Source: Candidatus Gastranaerophilales bacterium (GTDB lineage: Bacteria; Cyanobacteriota; Vampirovibrionia; Gastranaerophilales; Gastranaerophilaceae). From it: a stretch of DNA of 64,000 nucleotides. Made by a program: the position numbers and the translations under genes. Below are positions 35,262-43,687 of this stretch, in pieces. The notes beneath the pieces are model-generated. The model had not been told where the DNA came from. It worked only from the letters and a program-made list of their open reading frames with translations, and searched no databases. The number at the start of each line of letters is the position of its first letter. Within the stretch, counting starts at the first letter, position 1. The DNA lies in contig JAFTXY010000013.1 of assembly GCA_017461425.1 (NCBI GenBank), positions 1 to 64,000 of the forward strand. Reading direction: 5' to 3'.

Positions 35262-35933
35262 ATGAACAATTCTTTATTTATAACAGGATGTGATACTGAT
35301 ATCGGAAAAACCTTTGTTTCCATTGGTTTATGTCTTGCATTAGAAAAAGAAAACAAAAATGTTGGATACTTTAAACCATTTCAATCAGGAGCAATTGAAA
35401 AAGACGATAAACTTTTAGCTCCAGATATCGAAGAATTAAAAAAATATTCATCAAGCATAAAAACTAAATATTCTTATCTTTTAAAAGGTGAGGTTTCGCC
35501 ATATTTGGCAAGTAATATCAATAATATCAAAATTGATATATCAAAAATTAAAAATGACCTAGAAACATTCAAATCCCAAAATGATTTTACAATCATAGAA
35601 GGTGCTGGCGGATTATATTGTCCGGCTTTCAAAGGAATGCTTTTTTGCGACATAATAAAAAGTTTGGAACAAGAAATTATAATTGTTACAACCCCAAATT
35701 TAGGAAGAATTAACCATACTTTAATGACAATTGATTGTGCTAAAAAAAACAATATCAAAATAAAAGGTTTAATTATAAACAAAATGCCTTTTGAAAAAAC
35801 TTTATCTCAAGAAAATTTCATTAAAGAACTAACTGATTTTTGTGATGAAAAAATTTTAGGCATTATACCTGACATTAAAAATCCAACAAAAAAAGATATG
35901 CAAGAAATTTTTTCTTTTGCATCTAATCTATAA
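35262..35933 (+). CDS. bioD: dethiobiotin synthetase
   Basis: The product is 223 residues. It forms the ureido ring from diaminopelargonate, CO2 and ATP. The P-loop is GCDTDIGKTFVSIG near residues 8-21. KPFQSG and EGAGGLYCP follow as the family's substrate and Mg motifs. The true start is 35262; the frame runs 57 codons further upstream only because it is antisense to bioB. It has no Shine-Dalgarno. Its 3' end overlaps convergent bioC by 11 bases. Confidence 0.92.
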   Translation: MNNSLFITGCDTDIGKTFVSIGLCLALEKENKNVGYFKPFQSGAIEKDDKLLAPDIEELKKYSSSIKTKYSYLLKGEVSPYLASNINNIKIDISKIKNDLETFKSQNDFTIIEGAGGLYCPAFKGMLFCDIIKSLEQEIIIVTTPNLGRINHTLMTIDCAKKNNIKIKGLIINKMPFEKTLSQENFIKELTDFCDEKILGIIPDIKNPTKKDMQEIFSFASNL

Positions 35934-36624
35934 TATATATGGGCTTATAGGTTAATTTATTCTTGTATTTTTCATCTAAAATTTTAATTCCTGTTTTAAT
36001 TTCTTTAATATCAAAATTATCAGAAATTGCATTGACTCCAGTTAATTTTATATGTCTTAAAAGTTCATTTGGACTATTAAATTGCAAGGTATGAATTTCT
36101 TGTATAATTTTTGCATTAGCAGAAAAAATCTTTTCTATTTCTTCGATTGTCTTATATTCAAGGCTTACATTGAACGCATCTCTAATTTCATAAAAATTGT
36201 CTGTAGCGAAAATTGTAATAGCAATTTTTCCATCATTTGTTAAATAAGATTTTAATCTTTTAATTGTGTTTTCAAATTCGCAACACCATTGCAAACTTGC
36301 ATTTGCAATAATTAAATCAAATTTTTGATTAGATGAAAATTTTTCAACATCAGTTTTTAAAAAAGAAATTTTAGGGCTTAAATTTTTAATTTTATCAAAA
36401 CTATCAACTATATCTATTGCTAAATAATTATCAAAATCAAATTTTTCGACTATTTTTCTAGTTAATAAACCAGAATAAGAACCTATTTCTAAAATATTAG
36501 TATACTTCTTATTTTCAAGCAACAAAACCAGTTTTTCTGCCATTAATTCTTGAATTATTGCATTTTCATCATAAAAATTTATACTATTTTTAAATTTCTT
36601 TTCAACCAAATTTTTGTCAATCAC
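35923..36624 (-). CDS. bioC: malonyl-ACP O-methyltransferase BioC
   Basis: The product is 233 residues. A class I SAM methyltransferase (motif I NILEIGSYSGLLT, DLIIANASLQWCCE) methylates malonyl-ACP to start pimelate synthesis. The GTG at 36624 forms a GTGA overlap with the bioG stop and has GGAG upstream, so I prefer it to the TTG at 36639. It is the last gene of bioF-bioG-bioC. Confidence 0.85.
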   Translation of the reverse strand: MIDKNLVEKKFKNSINFYDENAIIQELMAEKLVLLLENKKYTNILEIGSYSGLLTRKIVEKFDFDNYLAIDIVDSFDKIKNLSPKISFLKTDVEKFSSNQKFDLIIANASLQWCCEFENTIKRLKSYLTNDGKIAITIFATDNFYEIRDAFNVSLEYKTIEEIEKIFSANAKIIQEIHTLQFNSPNELLRHIKLTGVNAISDNFDIKEIKTGIKILDEKYKNKLTYKPIYIID

Positions 36625-37259
36625 AACAATTCGCTCCAAGCAGAATATTCTTCAAAAGGACAATGAGTTGCATTAATTTCTTTTATTAATGCCTTGTTTT
36701 GCCAAAAATTTAATTGATTTTTGTATGGAACAATTTTATCATTTTTAGAAATTATAGCTGTATCAAACCCTAATTCATCTTTTAAAACAATTTTTTGAAT
36801 AGAGATTAATTCATCTTTCAATTCAGGCAATTCTCTTGTTATAGTTATGTTTGGATTTAATTTTCCATTATCAAACATATTTTTAATAAACTTATCTCTT
36901 GACTCTTCATTTAAATATTTTGTTGTAATATTGTATATTTTTTTAGGGATTCCAAAATCATCATCAATTATTTTTGTTGTGCCATTTATGGCAATTTTTT
37001 TGTCAAAAGAATTAAAAACATTCTTAAATAAAGAAACAACATAAACCCCCATAGACCAAGAAATTAGATATTTTTTCTCATATTTATCAAATTCAAATTC
37101 TTTAAAATTAAATTCCAAGTTTTTATAATCAAACAAAATTAAAACATTAAAATCATTATATTTTAGATGTTTAACTGGAGTTTCATTCATACCCCAGCCA
37201 TTTAAAAAAACAATCAGTTTATTATTTTCTTTTGTTTTATTTAACCAAAAATATTGCAT
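36621..37259 (-). CDS. bioG: pimeloyl-ACP methyl ester esterase BioG
   Basis: The product is 212 residues. DUF452/BioG signature segments are NKLIVFLNGWGMNE, then LISWSMGVYVVSL with the nucleophile elbow GxSxG-like SWSMG Ser, and ATHCPFEEYSAW carrying the catalytic His. It removes the methyl ester that ends BioC-dependent pimeloyl synthesis. It overlaps bioF by 19 bases and bioC by four, so the three are coupled. Confidence 0.85.
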   Translation of the reverse strand: MQYFWLNKTKENNKLIVFLNGWGMNETPVKHLKYNDFNVLILFDYKNLEFNFKEFEFDKYEKKYLISWSMGVYVVSLFKNVFNSFDKKIAINGTTKIIDDDFGIPKKIYNITTKYLNEESRDKFIKNMFDNGKLNPNITITRELPELKDELISIQKIVLKDELGFDTAIISKNDKIVPYKNQLNFWQNKALIKEINATHCPFEEYSAWSELL

Positions 37260-38368
37260 ATTTCCTCATATTTTATATCAGCAGTTAAAGAAATTCTAAG
37301 TCTTGATGTACCTTGTGGCACTGTTGGAGGGTTTATTGGCAAAACATAAAATCCATTATTTTGCAGTTCTTGCGCTTTGCTTGATGTTAATTTAGCATCG
37401 TTTAAAATCATTGGAATAATTTGCGAGGAACTTATTGTTGGATATCTTAAATGAACTTTATTAAATAAATCATTCAACTTTTCTTTTTGTGATTTTAAAA
37501 ATTTATACTTTTCATCAAATAAAAAATTACTCCACATAACATTTACAGGCGCAATGGCAGTTGAAAATATAAAACTTGATGCTTTATTTATTAAATAATC
37601 AATTATTATTTTATTTGCAACACAAATAGCTCCAGATGATGCTAAAGCTTTTCCTAATGTAATTGTTATTATATCAACTTCAGATAATAAATTTTCTTCT
37701 TCTGAAACTCCACATAAATTTTCACCAAAAACACCGAACGCATGTGCTTCATCAATCATCAATAGGCAATTATATTTTTTCTTCAATTCGACCAGCTTTT
37801 TAATATCGGCTATATCTCCATCCATCGAAAAAACAGATTCAGAAATAATAATCGCATTATTGAATTCGTTTCTTTTTTCTTTTAATAATTTTTCTAAATT
37901 TTCATAATCATTGTGCTTATAGCGAAAATGTTGTGCCAAAGATAGTTTCAATCCAGAAACGATGCTTGCATGATTTAATTTATCTGAAAATATACAATCA
38001 TTTTTTTGCAATAAAGCACTTATAATTCCTTGATTGCACTGATATCCTGTATTAAATATCAGCGCAGAATCTTTTTTAAAAAGATTAGCAAATTTTTGTT
38101 CCAATTTGTTATACACACAAGATGTTCCCGTTAATAAGCGTGCAGAAGCGGATGAAAACAAAAATTCTGGATTATTTTTATATCTATCGATAAATTCCAA
38201 TTTCAAATCTTTATTTGTGCTTATATTTAAATAATCATTAGATGATAAATTAAGCATCTTTTTACCATTAACTATAATAAATTTTTCTTCTTTATAATCA
38301 ATATCTTTGATGCTTCTAAAACATGAATTTAATTTTAATTCATCCAATTTTTTTTCAAAATTTTGCAT
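37241..38368 (-). CDS. bioF: 8-amino-7-oxononanoate synthase
   Basis: The product is 375 residues. It is a PLP-dependent condensation enzyme joining pimeloyl-ACP/CoA and alanine. Visible family segments are NYLNISTNKDLKLEF, FSSASARLLTGTSCVYNKLE, LLMIDEAHAFGVFGENL and ITITLGKALASSGAICV with the PLP Lys. The ATG at 38368 is chosen over a ten-codon extension because a TGC-TATTAT -10 lies six bases upstream. It is first in bioF-bioG-bioC. No bioA or bioK is seen in the window. Confidence 0.92.
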   Translation of the reverse strand: MQNFEKKLDELKLNSCFRSIKDIDYKEEKFIIVNGKKMLNLSSNDYLNISTNKDLKLEFIDRYKNNPEFLFSSASARLLTGTSCVYNKLEQKFANLFKKDSALIFNTGYQCNQGIISALLQKNDCIFSDKLNHASIVSGLKLSLAQHFRYKHNDYENLEKLLKEKRNEFNNAIIISESVFSMDGDIADIKKLVELKKKYNCLLMIDEAHAFGVFGENLCGVSEEENLLSEVDIITITLGKALASSGAICVANKIIIDYLINKASSFIFSTAIAPVNVMWSNFLFDEKYKFLKSQKEKLNDLFNKVHLRYPTISSSQIIPMILNDAKLTSSKAQELQNNGFYVLPINPPTVPQGTSRLRISLTADIKYEEICNIFG

Positions 38369-38374
38369 AGAAAA

Positions 38375-38383
38375 ATAATAGCA
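38375..38383 (-). promoter_or_regulatory. extended -10 of leaderless bioF
   Basis: On the minus strand, TGC-TATTAT, six bases, then ATG. The -35 region coincides with the terminator hairpin of the upstream gene (38385-38410). Confidence 0.5.
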
Positions 38384-38384
38384 C

Positions 38385-38410
38385 AAAAGCTCTGCCATAG
38401 CAGAGCTTTT
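38385..38410 (-). terminator. terminator of the membrane-protein gene, abutting the bioF promoter
   Basis: AAAAGCTCTGC and GCAGAGCTTTT form an 11-bp stem with a four-base loop. Two bases separate it from the bioF extended -10. Confidence 0.8.
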
Positions 38411-38430
38411 AGTTTAGATAAATTATTAAA

Positions 38431-38898
38431 TTAAGCCATAATGCTGTATTTAATTAAATTTGTAATTCCATATATCATAGCTACAAAATAAACGCAAGCA
38501 ATAGCTAAAGTTAAAACTTTTTGAAAATCTCCAAAAATAATTAATTTGCTATTTTTCTTTAATTCTTTATAGCTTAAATATTCTTTTTGATATGGTTGTT
38601 CTGGAAGTTTTGTTTCAAGATATTCCAAAACTTTTGCATATTTAACTTTTATCAAAATTTGATAAGAATCAATATTCATCCACCACAACAAAGAAACAGC
38701 TACACCCACAAAGCTAAGAATTACAACAGGCATATCTTGTGGAAATAATGTACTTAAAATATAAATTGTTAATAAAGTTATAATGTTTAAAACTAAATAA
38801 AATCTATTTGTAGAAAATTGCCTATCAATAAATTTTTCTTTTGCATCAGAATAAATTCTATATTGTTCTAATATTAAATATTTTTCATCTTTATCCAT
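38431..38898 (-). CDS. two-helix membrane protein, unknown function
   Basis: The product is 155 residues. The ATG at 38898 is chosen because AAAAGGAG lies nine bases upstream; an 11-codon extension exists. A soluble start (KYLILEQYRIYSDAKEKFID) precedes two membrane helices (about residues 32-52 and 57-78). A basic region and a third hydrophobic segment at the C-terminus (LTLAIACVYFVAMIYGI) follow. The layout resembles small 'RipA/YcaP-like' membrane proteins without giving a function. It is monocistronic. Confidence 0.65.
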   Translation of the reverse strand: MDKDEKYLILEQYRIYSDAKEKFIDRQFSTNRFYLVLNIITLLTIYILSTLFPQDMPVVILSFVGVAVSLLWWMNIDSYQILIKVKYAKVLEYLETKLPEQPYQKEYLSYKELKKNSKLIIFGDFQKVLTLAIACVYFVAMIYGITNLIKYSIMA

Positions 38899-38975
38899 TG
38901 AATTACACTCCTTTTCAACTAAGTCTAGCATAATTTCAAGATAAGCATTTAATATAAAAGTATGATTTTACTGGG

Positions 38976-38999
38976 AAAAAAAATGGGGTACATACCCCA
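38976..38999 (-). terminator. terminator of the def-fmt-aroH-M16 run
   Basis: On the minus strand, TGGGGTA-TG-TACCCCA followed by eight T residues. Confidence 0.85.
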
Positions 39000-39015
39000 A
39001 TTCGCATACTAGCCG

Positions 39016-39088
39016 AAGCATTAACAACACAATAATAATACCTTTAATAAATAAAAAAGAAAAGGTATTATTAAGAAATGTAATGCTT
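39016..39088. other. nested inverted repeats, possible structured RNA
   Basis: The outer stem AAGCATTA (39016-39023) pairs with TAATGCTT (39081-39088). The inner 12-bp stem AATAATACCTTT (39034-39045) pairs with AAAGGTATTATT (39061-39072). The element lies between the M16 gene and its terminator, so on the minus strand it would be a long structured 3' UTR or small RNA. Confidence 0.45.
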
Positions 39089-39111
39089 TTAGATGAGTCT
39101 ATATAAGGATT

Positions 39112-40338
39112 TTAAAATTTATATTCATCAGGAGCCAATATTGTTACTAATTTTGGCATCGATAACAATCTTTTTGCCATATCGGAAACATCTTGAGCAG
39201 TAACATTATTTACATCATCTAAAAATAATTCATTATATTGCAAGCCCAAACCCATCATATAATTGTATCCGTTTACAGCCCCAATTTGAGAATTATTTTG
39301 AGTAAAATATTTTAATCTGCCAGAAATGTTTTCCTTAGCACCCTTTAATTCATCATCTGTTACAAGATTATCTGCCAATTTTTGTAATTCATCTTTAAAA
39401 CCATCTAATGATTTTTGAATATTATTTGGTGCAGTGCCAATATACATATTAAAAATTGCGCTATGAAGCATTGTGTCATATTGGCTTCTAACAGTATATG
39501 CAAGCCCTTGTTTATCTCTAAGATTTACAAAAAGTCTTGATGAAAGTCCGCTTGAACCTAAAATATTATTCATTACAGCATATTTAGCACACAAAGGACT
39601 ATTGAATGAATCAATTAACCAACCTTGTATAATTTGTGCTTGAGATGCATCGTTTTTAGATATCCAAATAGTTTCATCTTGTTGAATTTCATTTTTAAAA
39701 ACATCTTGAATTTCATTTTCAGAAATTTTTGATTCCATAAAAGGAAATTCATTAGCAAAAAAATCAATCAAATCTTGTTCGTTATTATAATCACCAACAA
39801 CTACAATTGATTTTTCTGCTTCTAGCATTTGTTTGTGCGCAAAAATTATGTCTTCTTTTGCTATATTATCGATATCTTCTAAAATCTTTGTATGACAAGA
39901 AGAATAAGGATGTTCTTTGAAAATATTTCTAACAAAAGTATCTGTTAATTTCATTTTAGGATTATCTAAATCAGAAACAATTTCACCTTTTATTTTAAAT
40001 ACTTCCTTTTCGAAATCATCAAAAGTAGAATTTATTATTAAATCTTTCACAAGCTCCATTGCATGTTTAAAATCTTCATTTAAAAATATTAACGAAATCT
40101 TAATATAATCTTGTTTTGCTTTTACAGAAATATCTATACACTCATTTTCAAATTCATTAGCAAGTTCTAATGCTGAATATTTTTTAGTACCTTGAAGTAA
40201 TAATCTTGCCAATATTGAATTTACGCCATTATATTTTTCTTTTTTGCTAACTTTAAAGAAAAAACTAACGCTATATCTTGGTGTTGAAGGAGATTTATGT
40301 AATAAGATATTTATTCCGTTTTTATTATAATGCTGCAT
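39112..40338 (-). CDS. M16-family peptidase-like protein, non-catalytic partner
   Basis: The product is 408 residues. It has the M16 fold pattern (ARLLLQGTKKYSALELANEF, LAYTVRSQYDTMLHSAIFNM with the substrate-binding Arg-Tyr-type segment), but the HxxEH zinc site is absent. Bacterial M16 proteins often work as active/inactive pairs; the upstream gene encodes the HFVEH partner. The two overlap by 14 bases, so expression is coupled. No signal peptide, so the pair may be cytosolic. Confidence 0.85.
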   Translation of the reverse strand: MQHYNKNGINILLHKSPSTPRYSVSFFFKVSKKEKYNGVNSILARLLLQGTKKYSALELANEFENECIDISVKAKQDYIKISLIFLNEDFKHAMELVKDLIINSTFDDFEKEVFKIKGEIVSDLDNPKMKLTDTFVRNIFKEHPYSSCHTKILEDIDNIAKEDIIFAHKQMLEAEKSIVVVGDYNNEQDLIDFFANEFPFMESKISENEIQDVFKNEIQQDETIWISKNDASQAQIIQGWLIDSFNSPLCAKYAVMNNILGSSGLSSRLFVNLRDKQGLAYTVRSQYDTMLHSAIFNMYIGTAPNNIQKSLDGFKDELQKLADNLVTDDELKGAKENISGRLKYFTQNNSQIGAVNGYNYMMGLGLQYNELFLDDVNNVTAQDVSDMAKRLLSMPKLVTILAPDEYKF

Positions 40339-41674
40339 TGTTTTCTCCTTTTGGCAATAGTATGCTTACTGAAACATTTTTAGGATTTAAATATTTTTTT
40401 GCAACTTTTTGCAAATATTTGCAATCAATATCATTTAATGTTTTTAAATATTTTTTAGGCAAGTTTAAATCTTCGCAAACTGTTACCCAATATCCAATAC
40501 TATCCGCAATATCTGAAACCATTTCAGAATCCTGTGCAAAATTAACTTTTGCACGTTTTTTGGCTTTTTTTAATTCTTCTTCTTCAATTTTTTCCAAGCC
40601 TTTTAAATATTCTTTTAACTCGTTTTCGACAATATCTTTTTTATCAGCATTAAAATTAGCTTCAATAAAGAAATTATCACCATCTTTAAATTGATAATGA
40701 CAGCTTTCAATTTGATAATAATATGGCTCATCTTGAGACTCTACAAGATTTTTATACAATCTTGAACTTTTACCATCACCCAAAATTGTTGATAATAAAT
40801 CAAGCGCAATTGTTTCTTTTAAATTTTTAGCACTATCGCATAATGCACCAATCATTATATAGCCTGTGTTTACTTCTGAGTAATCAAAAACTGTTTTTGG
40901 TTTTTTTATTTTTATTTCAGGTTTTTTCTTATCAGTTTTACATTTTTGAATTTTTTCATCTGTTGAAAAAACAAAATTTTCTTCGACCAATTTCAAAACT
41001 TCATTTTCATCATATTCGCCAACAACAATTGTGGTAATATTTTTAGGTGAATAAAAAGTTTTATAATATCTTTTAATCTCTTCTTGAGAAATATTTGCAA
41101 TAATTTCTTTTGTTCCAATCACTTCTCTTTTGTATGGATGATTTTCATACATTGATTTATTTAAATTTTTATATACCTTTCTCCAATTGTTATCTTCTCC
41201 CATTCGAATTTCTTCAATAACAACATATCTTTCTCTTTTTTCACTAGGAGCTTCACCATTTGGATTAAATTCAGGCCCGATTTCTTCTTTTGGGAATTGA
41301 GCATCAACCATCATATCAGCATGCATATGAAAAGCAAGAGGAAAATGCTCTTTTGGAATATTTATATAATAAAAAGTATAGTCTTTCCAGGTTGCTGCAT
41401 TTATAATGCCGCCTTTTTCCTCCATTGTTCTATCAAAAACACCGGCTGGATATTTTGTTGTGCCTTTAAACAAAAGATGTTCAACAAAATGAGATACGCC
41501 GTTATTTTGTGCATTTTCATTAATGGAACCGGTTTTAACCCAAGAGCTAACATTAATCATTGGGCTTTCTTTTCTTGCTAAAACAACTTTATGACCATTT
41601 TTATATGTAAAAACTTTTAAAGGTTCTGATAAATATGGATATTCTACTAATTCCTTTTTTATAATCTTTGTCAT
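40325..41674 (-). CDS. M16-family zinc peptidase, catalytic partner
   Basis: The product is 449 residues. The zinc site is His62-Phe-Val-Glu65-His66 (SHFVEHLLFKG), and the downstream Glu lies in YVVIEEIRMGEDN near residue 154. An insertion of roughly 12 residues (IGPEFNPNGEAPSEK region) lies before that Glu compared with the usual spacing. It is a processing or clean-up peptidase of the pitrilysin/PqqL group. It sits downstream of def, fmt and aroH in the same direction. The RBS AAAGGTG precedes the ATG. Confidence 0.88.
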   Translation of the reverse strand: MTKIIKKELVEYPYLSEPLKVFTYKNGHKVVLARKESPMINVSSWVKTGSINENAQNNGVSHFVEHLLFKGTTKYPAGVFDRTMEEKGGIINAATWKDYTFYYINIPKEHFPLAFHMHADMMVDAQFPKEEIGPEFNPNGEAPSEKRERYVVIEEIRMGEDNNWRKVYKNLNKSMYENHPYKREVIGTKEIIANISQEEIKRYYKTFYSPKNITTIVVGEYDENEVLKLVEENFVFSTDEKIQKCKTDKKKPEIKIKKPKTVFDYSEVNTGYIMIGALCDSAKNLKETIALDLLSTILGDGKSSRLYKNLVESQDEPYYYQIESCHYQFKDGDNFFIEANFNADKKDIVENELKEYLKGLEKIEEEELKKAKKRAKVNFAQDSEMVSDIADSIGYWVTVCEDLNLPKKYLKTLNDIDCKYLQKVAKKYLNPKNVSVSILLPKGENNAAL

Positions 41675-41686
41675 TCTATCACCTTT

Positions 41687-42049
41687 TTAAATATCTTGTC
41701 TTAAAATTTTTGCACCTTTTAAATAAATATGTCTTATTTCATTTTGCATTTTGTTAGTATTTATATTCAACAATATTCTAAGGCACATTTTCAAACTATT
41801 TTCAACATCTAATTCGTGATAACACATCATTGGAACCTGATTAAATCCACAATCAATGCGAGCATATTTTGCTGGGAAATCAGCATTTAAATCAGTTGTC
41901 AAAGTAAAAATTGCAAATGCAATATCTTCTTTATTTATTTCGTTTTGCTTAAGCATTTCATTTAACAATTCAACTGTTGCGTTTTGAATTTCTTCTTTTG
42001 TATTGGAATTTAGTGTAATTGCACCCCTAACGCCTCTTGAAAATACCAT
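41687..42049 (-). CDS. aroH: chorismate mutase, AroH class
   Basis: The product is 120 residues. It converts chorismate to prephenate. The AroH-type fold is recognised by the start RGVRGAITLNSNTKEEI, FTLTTDLNADFPAKYAR and HIYLKGAKILRQD, which match the Bacillus-type trimeric enzyme. The start overlaps the last base of fmt. Length is normal. Confidence 0.9.
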   Translation of the reverse strand: MVFSRGVRGAITLNSNTKEEIQNATVELLNEMLKQNEINKEDIAFAIFTLTTDLNADFPAKYARIDCGFNQVPMMCYHELDVENSLKMCLRILLNINTNKMQNEIRHIYLKGAKILRQDI

Positions 42050-42981
42050 TATATAAACATATCTCCTATGCTAATTCTTGCCCCATTTGCCCAAGCGGAG
42101 GCATTCATTTCACCTTTTCCCTCCGGTTTAATTGTTACCAATTTTAGGGCATCTTTAGAACACTTAACTACAATTCCATCTTTTAAAACATCAATTATTT
42201 CGCCATTTTTACCATTTTGGGCTTCTATTGTTTCGGTTTTTAATACTTTTACTATTTTATTTTGAAAAGTTGTATGATTTGTATTTATTTGGTACATTCC
42301 TCTAATTTTATTATGCAGAGCCTTTGCATCCATTGACCAATCAATAACTTTTTCTTCTTTTTTAATTTTTTTTGTAAAAGTAGCATCTTGATGTTTTTGA
42401 GGAATAGATTTTAATGTTCCATTTTCAATACCTTTTAATGTATCATCAAGTAATTTTGGACTTCTTTTAGATATTTCTATCATTAATTCAATAACATTCA
42501 TATTTGAAGTTATTTGAATTTTATCTTGTAAGCATATATCACCCGCATCAAGCTCTAATACTGTTTTCATTGTTGTAATTCCAGTATATTCACATCCATC
42601 AATAATAGATTGAGCTATAGGATTTGCACCACGATATAAAGGCAATAAACTTGCATGAAGATTGATTGTTGCATATTTTGGAATATCAATAACTTCTTGA
42701 GATAAAATTTGACCAAAAGCAAAAGTAATGAAAAAATCTGGTTTCATTTCTTTTAATTTTTCAATCATGTCATTTTCTTTTGAAATTTTATCTGGCTCAA
42801 AAACAGCAATATTATTTTCTTTTGCCATTTTTGTTATATTTCTTTCAACTATTTTTTTGCCTCTATTTTGCGCTTTTGCCTTTTGAGTTACAAGAGCCAA
42901 AACTTCATAATCACTAGATTTTATAAAATATTCAAAACTTTCTAGCGCAATATCTGGAGTAGCAAAAAATACTATTCTCAT
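42049..42981 (-). CDS. fmt: methionyl-tRNA formyltransferase
   Basis: The product is 310 residues. It formylates initiator Met-tRNA. Catalytic-region motif INLHASLLPLYRGANPI and TTMKTVLELDAGDI are visible, and the C-terminal OB-like domain follows from about residue 205 (VIDWSMDAKALHNKIRGM). It lies two bases after def, the standard pairing for N-terminal formyl-Met metabolism. Confidence 0.94.
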   Translation of the reverse strand: MRIVFFATPDIALESFEYFIKSSDYEVLALVTQKAKAQNRGKKIVERNITKMAKENNIAVFEPDKISKENDMIEKLKEMKPDFFITFAFGQILSQEVIDIPKYATINLHASLLPLYRGANPIAQSIIDGCEYTGITTMKTVLELDAGDICLQDKIQITSNMNVIELMIEISKRSPKLLDDTLKGIENGTLKSIPQKHQDATFTKKIKKEEKVIDWSMDAKALHNKIRGMYQINTNHTTFQNKIVKVLKTETIEAQNGKNGEIIDVLKDGIVVKCSKDALKLVTIKPEGKGEMNASAWANGARISIGDMFI

Positions 42982-42983
42982 TT

Positions 42984-43616
42984 TTATTCCTTGCTATTTT
43001 CTAATTCTTCAATTTCTTTTCTGAATTTTTCAATTTCTTCCGGATGTTCTTTTTCCCAAGCTACAATCTCATCTTCCAATTCTTTTTCTTCTAAAAGATA
43101 TTCTTCTTGAACAGATGGAAGATTATATTTAGCTAAAACTTCATTTGCAACAAACTTATTTCTGCAATGATCAATAAACATATGACCTTCTAAATGATCA
43201 AACTCATGTTGAATTGCTCTAGCTAATAATTCGCCATCTTTCGCTTCAATAACAAATGGTCGCCCATTTATATCAAGAGCTTTCACCATTACATTTTTAT
43301 ATCTGCGAACAACGGTATATGCTTTTGGGAAGCTTAAACATCCTTCATAGCTATTTATTGCACCTGATTTTTTAATTATTTTAGGATTTACAAAAACCAT
43401 CGGATCAATTGGGCCTGATGGATCAGAAACATCGATAACAAATATTCTTAAACTTTCTCCAACTTGAGGAGCGGCAAGCCCAACACCATTAGAATGATAC
43501 ATTGTTTCCAACATATCATTAATCAATGTTTTAATTTTTTTTGATATTTTTATAACTTCCTTGGATTTTTCCCTTAATATAGGGTCTCCGTATTGAACAA
43601 TTTTTAATATAGACAT
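42984..43616 (-). CDS. def: peptide deformylase
   Basis: The product is 210 residues. All three motifs are present: GVGLAAPQVG (44-53), EGCLSFP with Cys93, and HEFDH with His137, Glu138 and His141. It removes the formyl group from nascent proteins. A Glu/Lys-rich C-terminal tail of about 40 residues is longer than in E. coli. The -10 (TGT-TAGAAT) stands six bases before the ATG with no Shine-Dalgarno. Confidence 0.95.
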   Translation of the reverse strand: MSILKIVQYGDPILREKSKEVIKISKKIKTLINDMLETMYHSNGVGLAAPQVGESLRIFVIDVSDPSGPIDPMVFVNPKIIKKSGAINSYEGCLSFPKAYTVVRRYKNVMVKALDINGRPFVIEAKDGELLARAIQHEFDHLEGHMFIDHCRNKFVANEVLAKYNLPSVQEEYLLEEKELEDEIVAWEKEHPEEIEKFRKEIEELENSKE

Positions 43617-43622
43617 ACCTAA

Positions 43623-43631
43623 ATTCTAACA
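43623..43631 (-). promoter_or_regulatory. extended -10 of leaderless def
   Basis: On the minus strand, TGT-TAGAAT, six bases, then ATG. It drives def-fmt-aroH-M16-M16. Confidence 0.5.
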
Positions 43632-43687
43632 CATTAAAAAACAAAATAAAATAATTTTGATGTAATATTAGTATAAAAGGAGAATAT

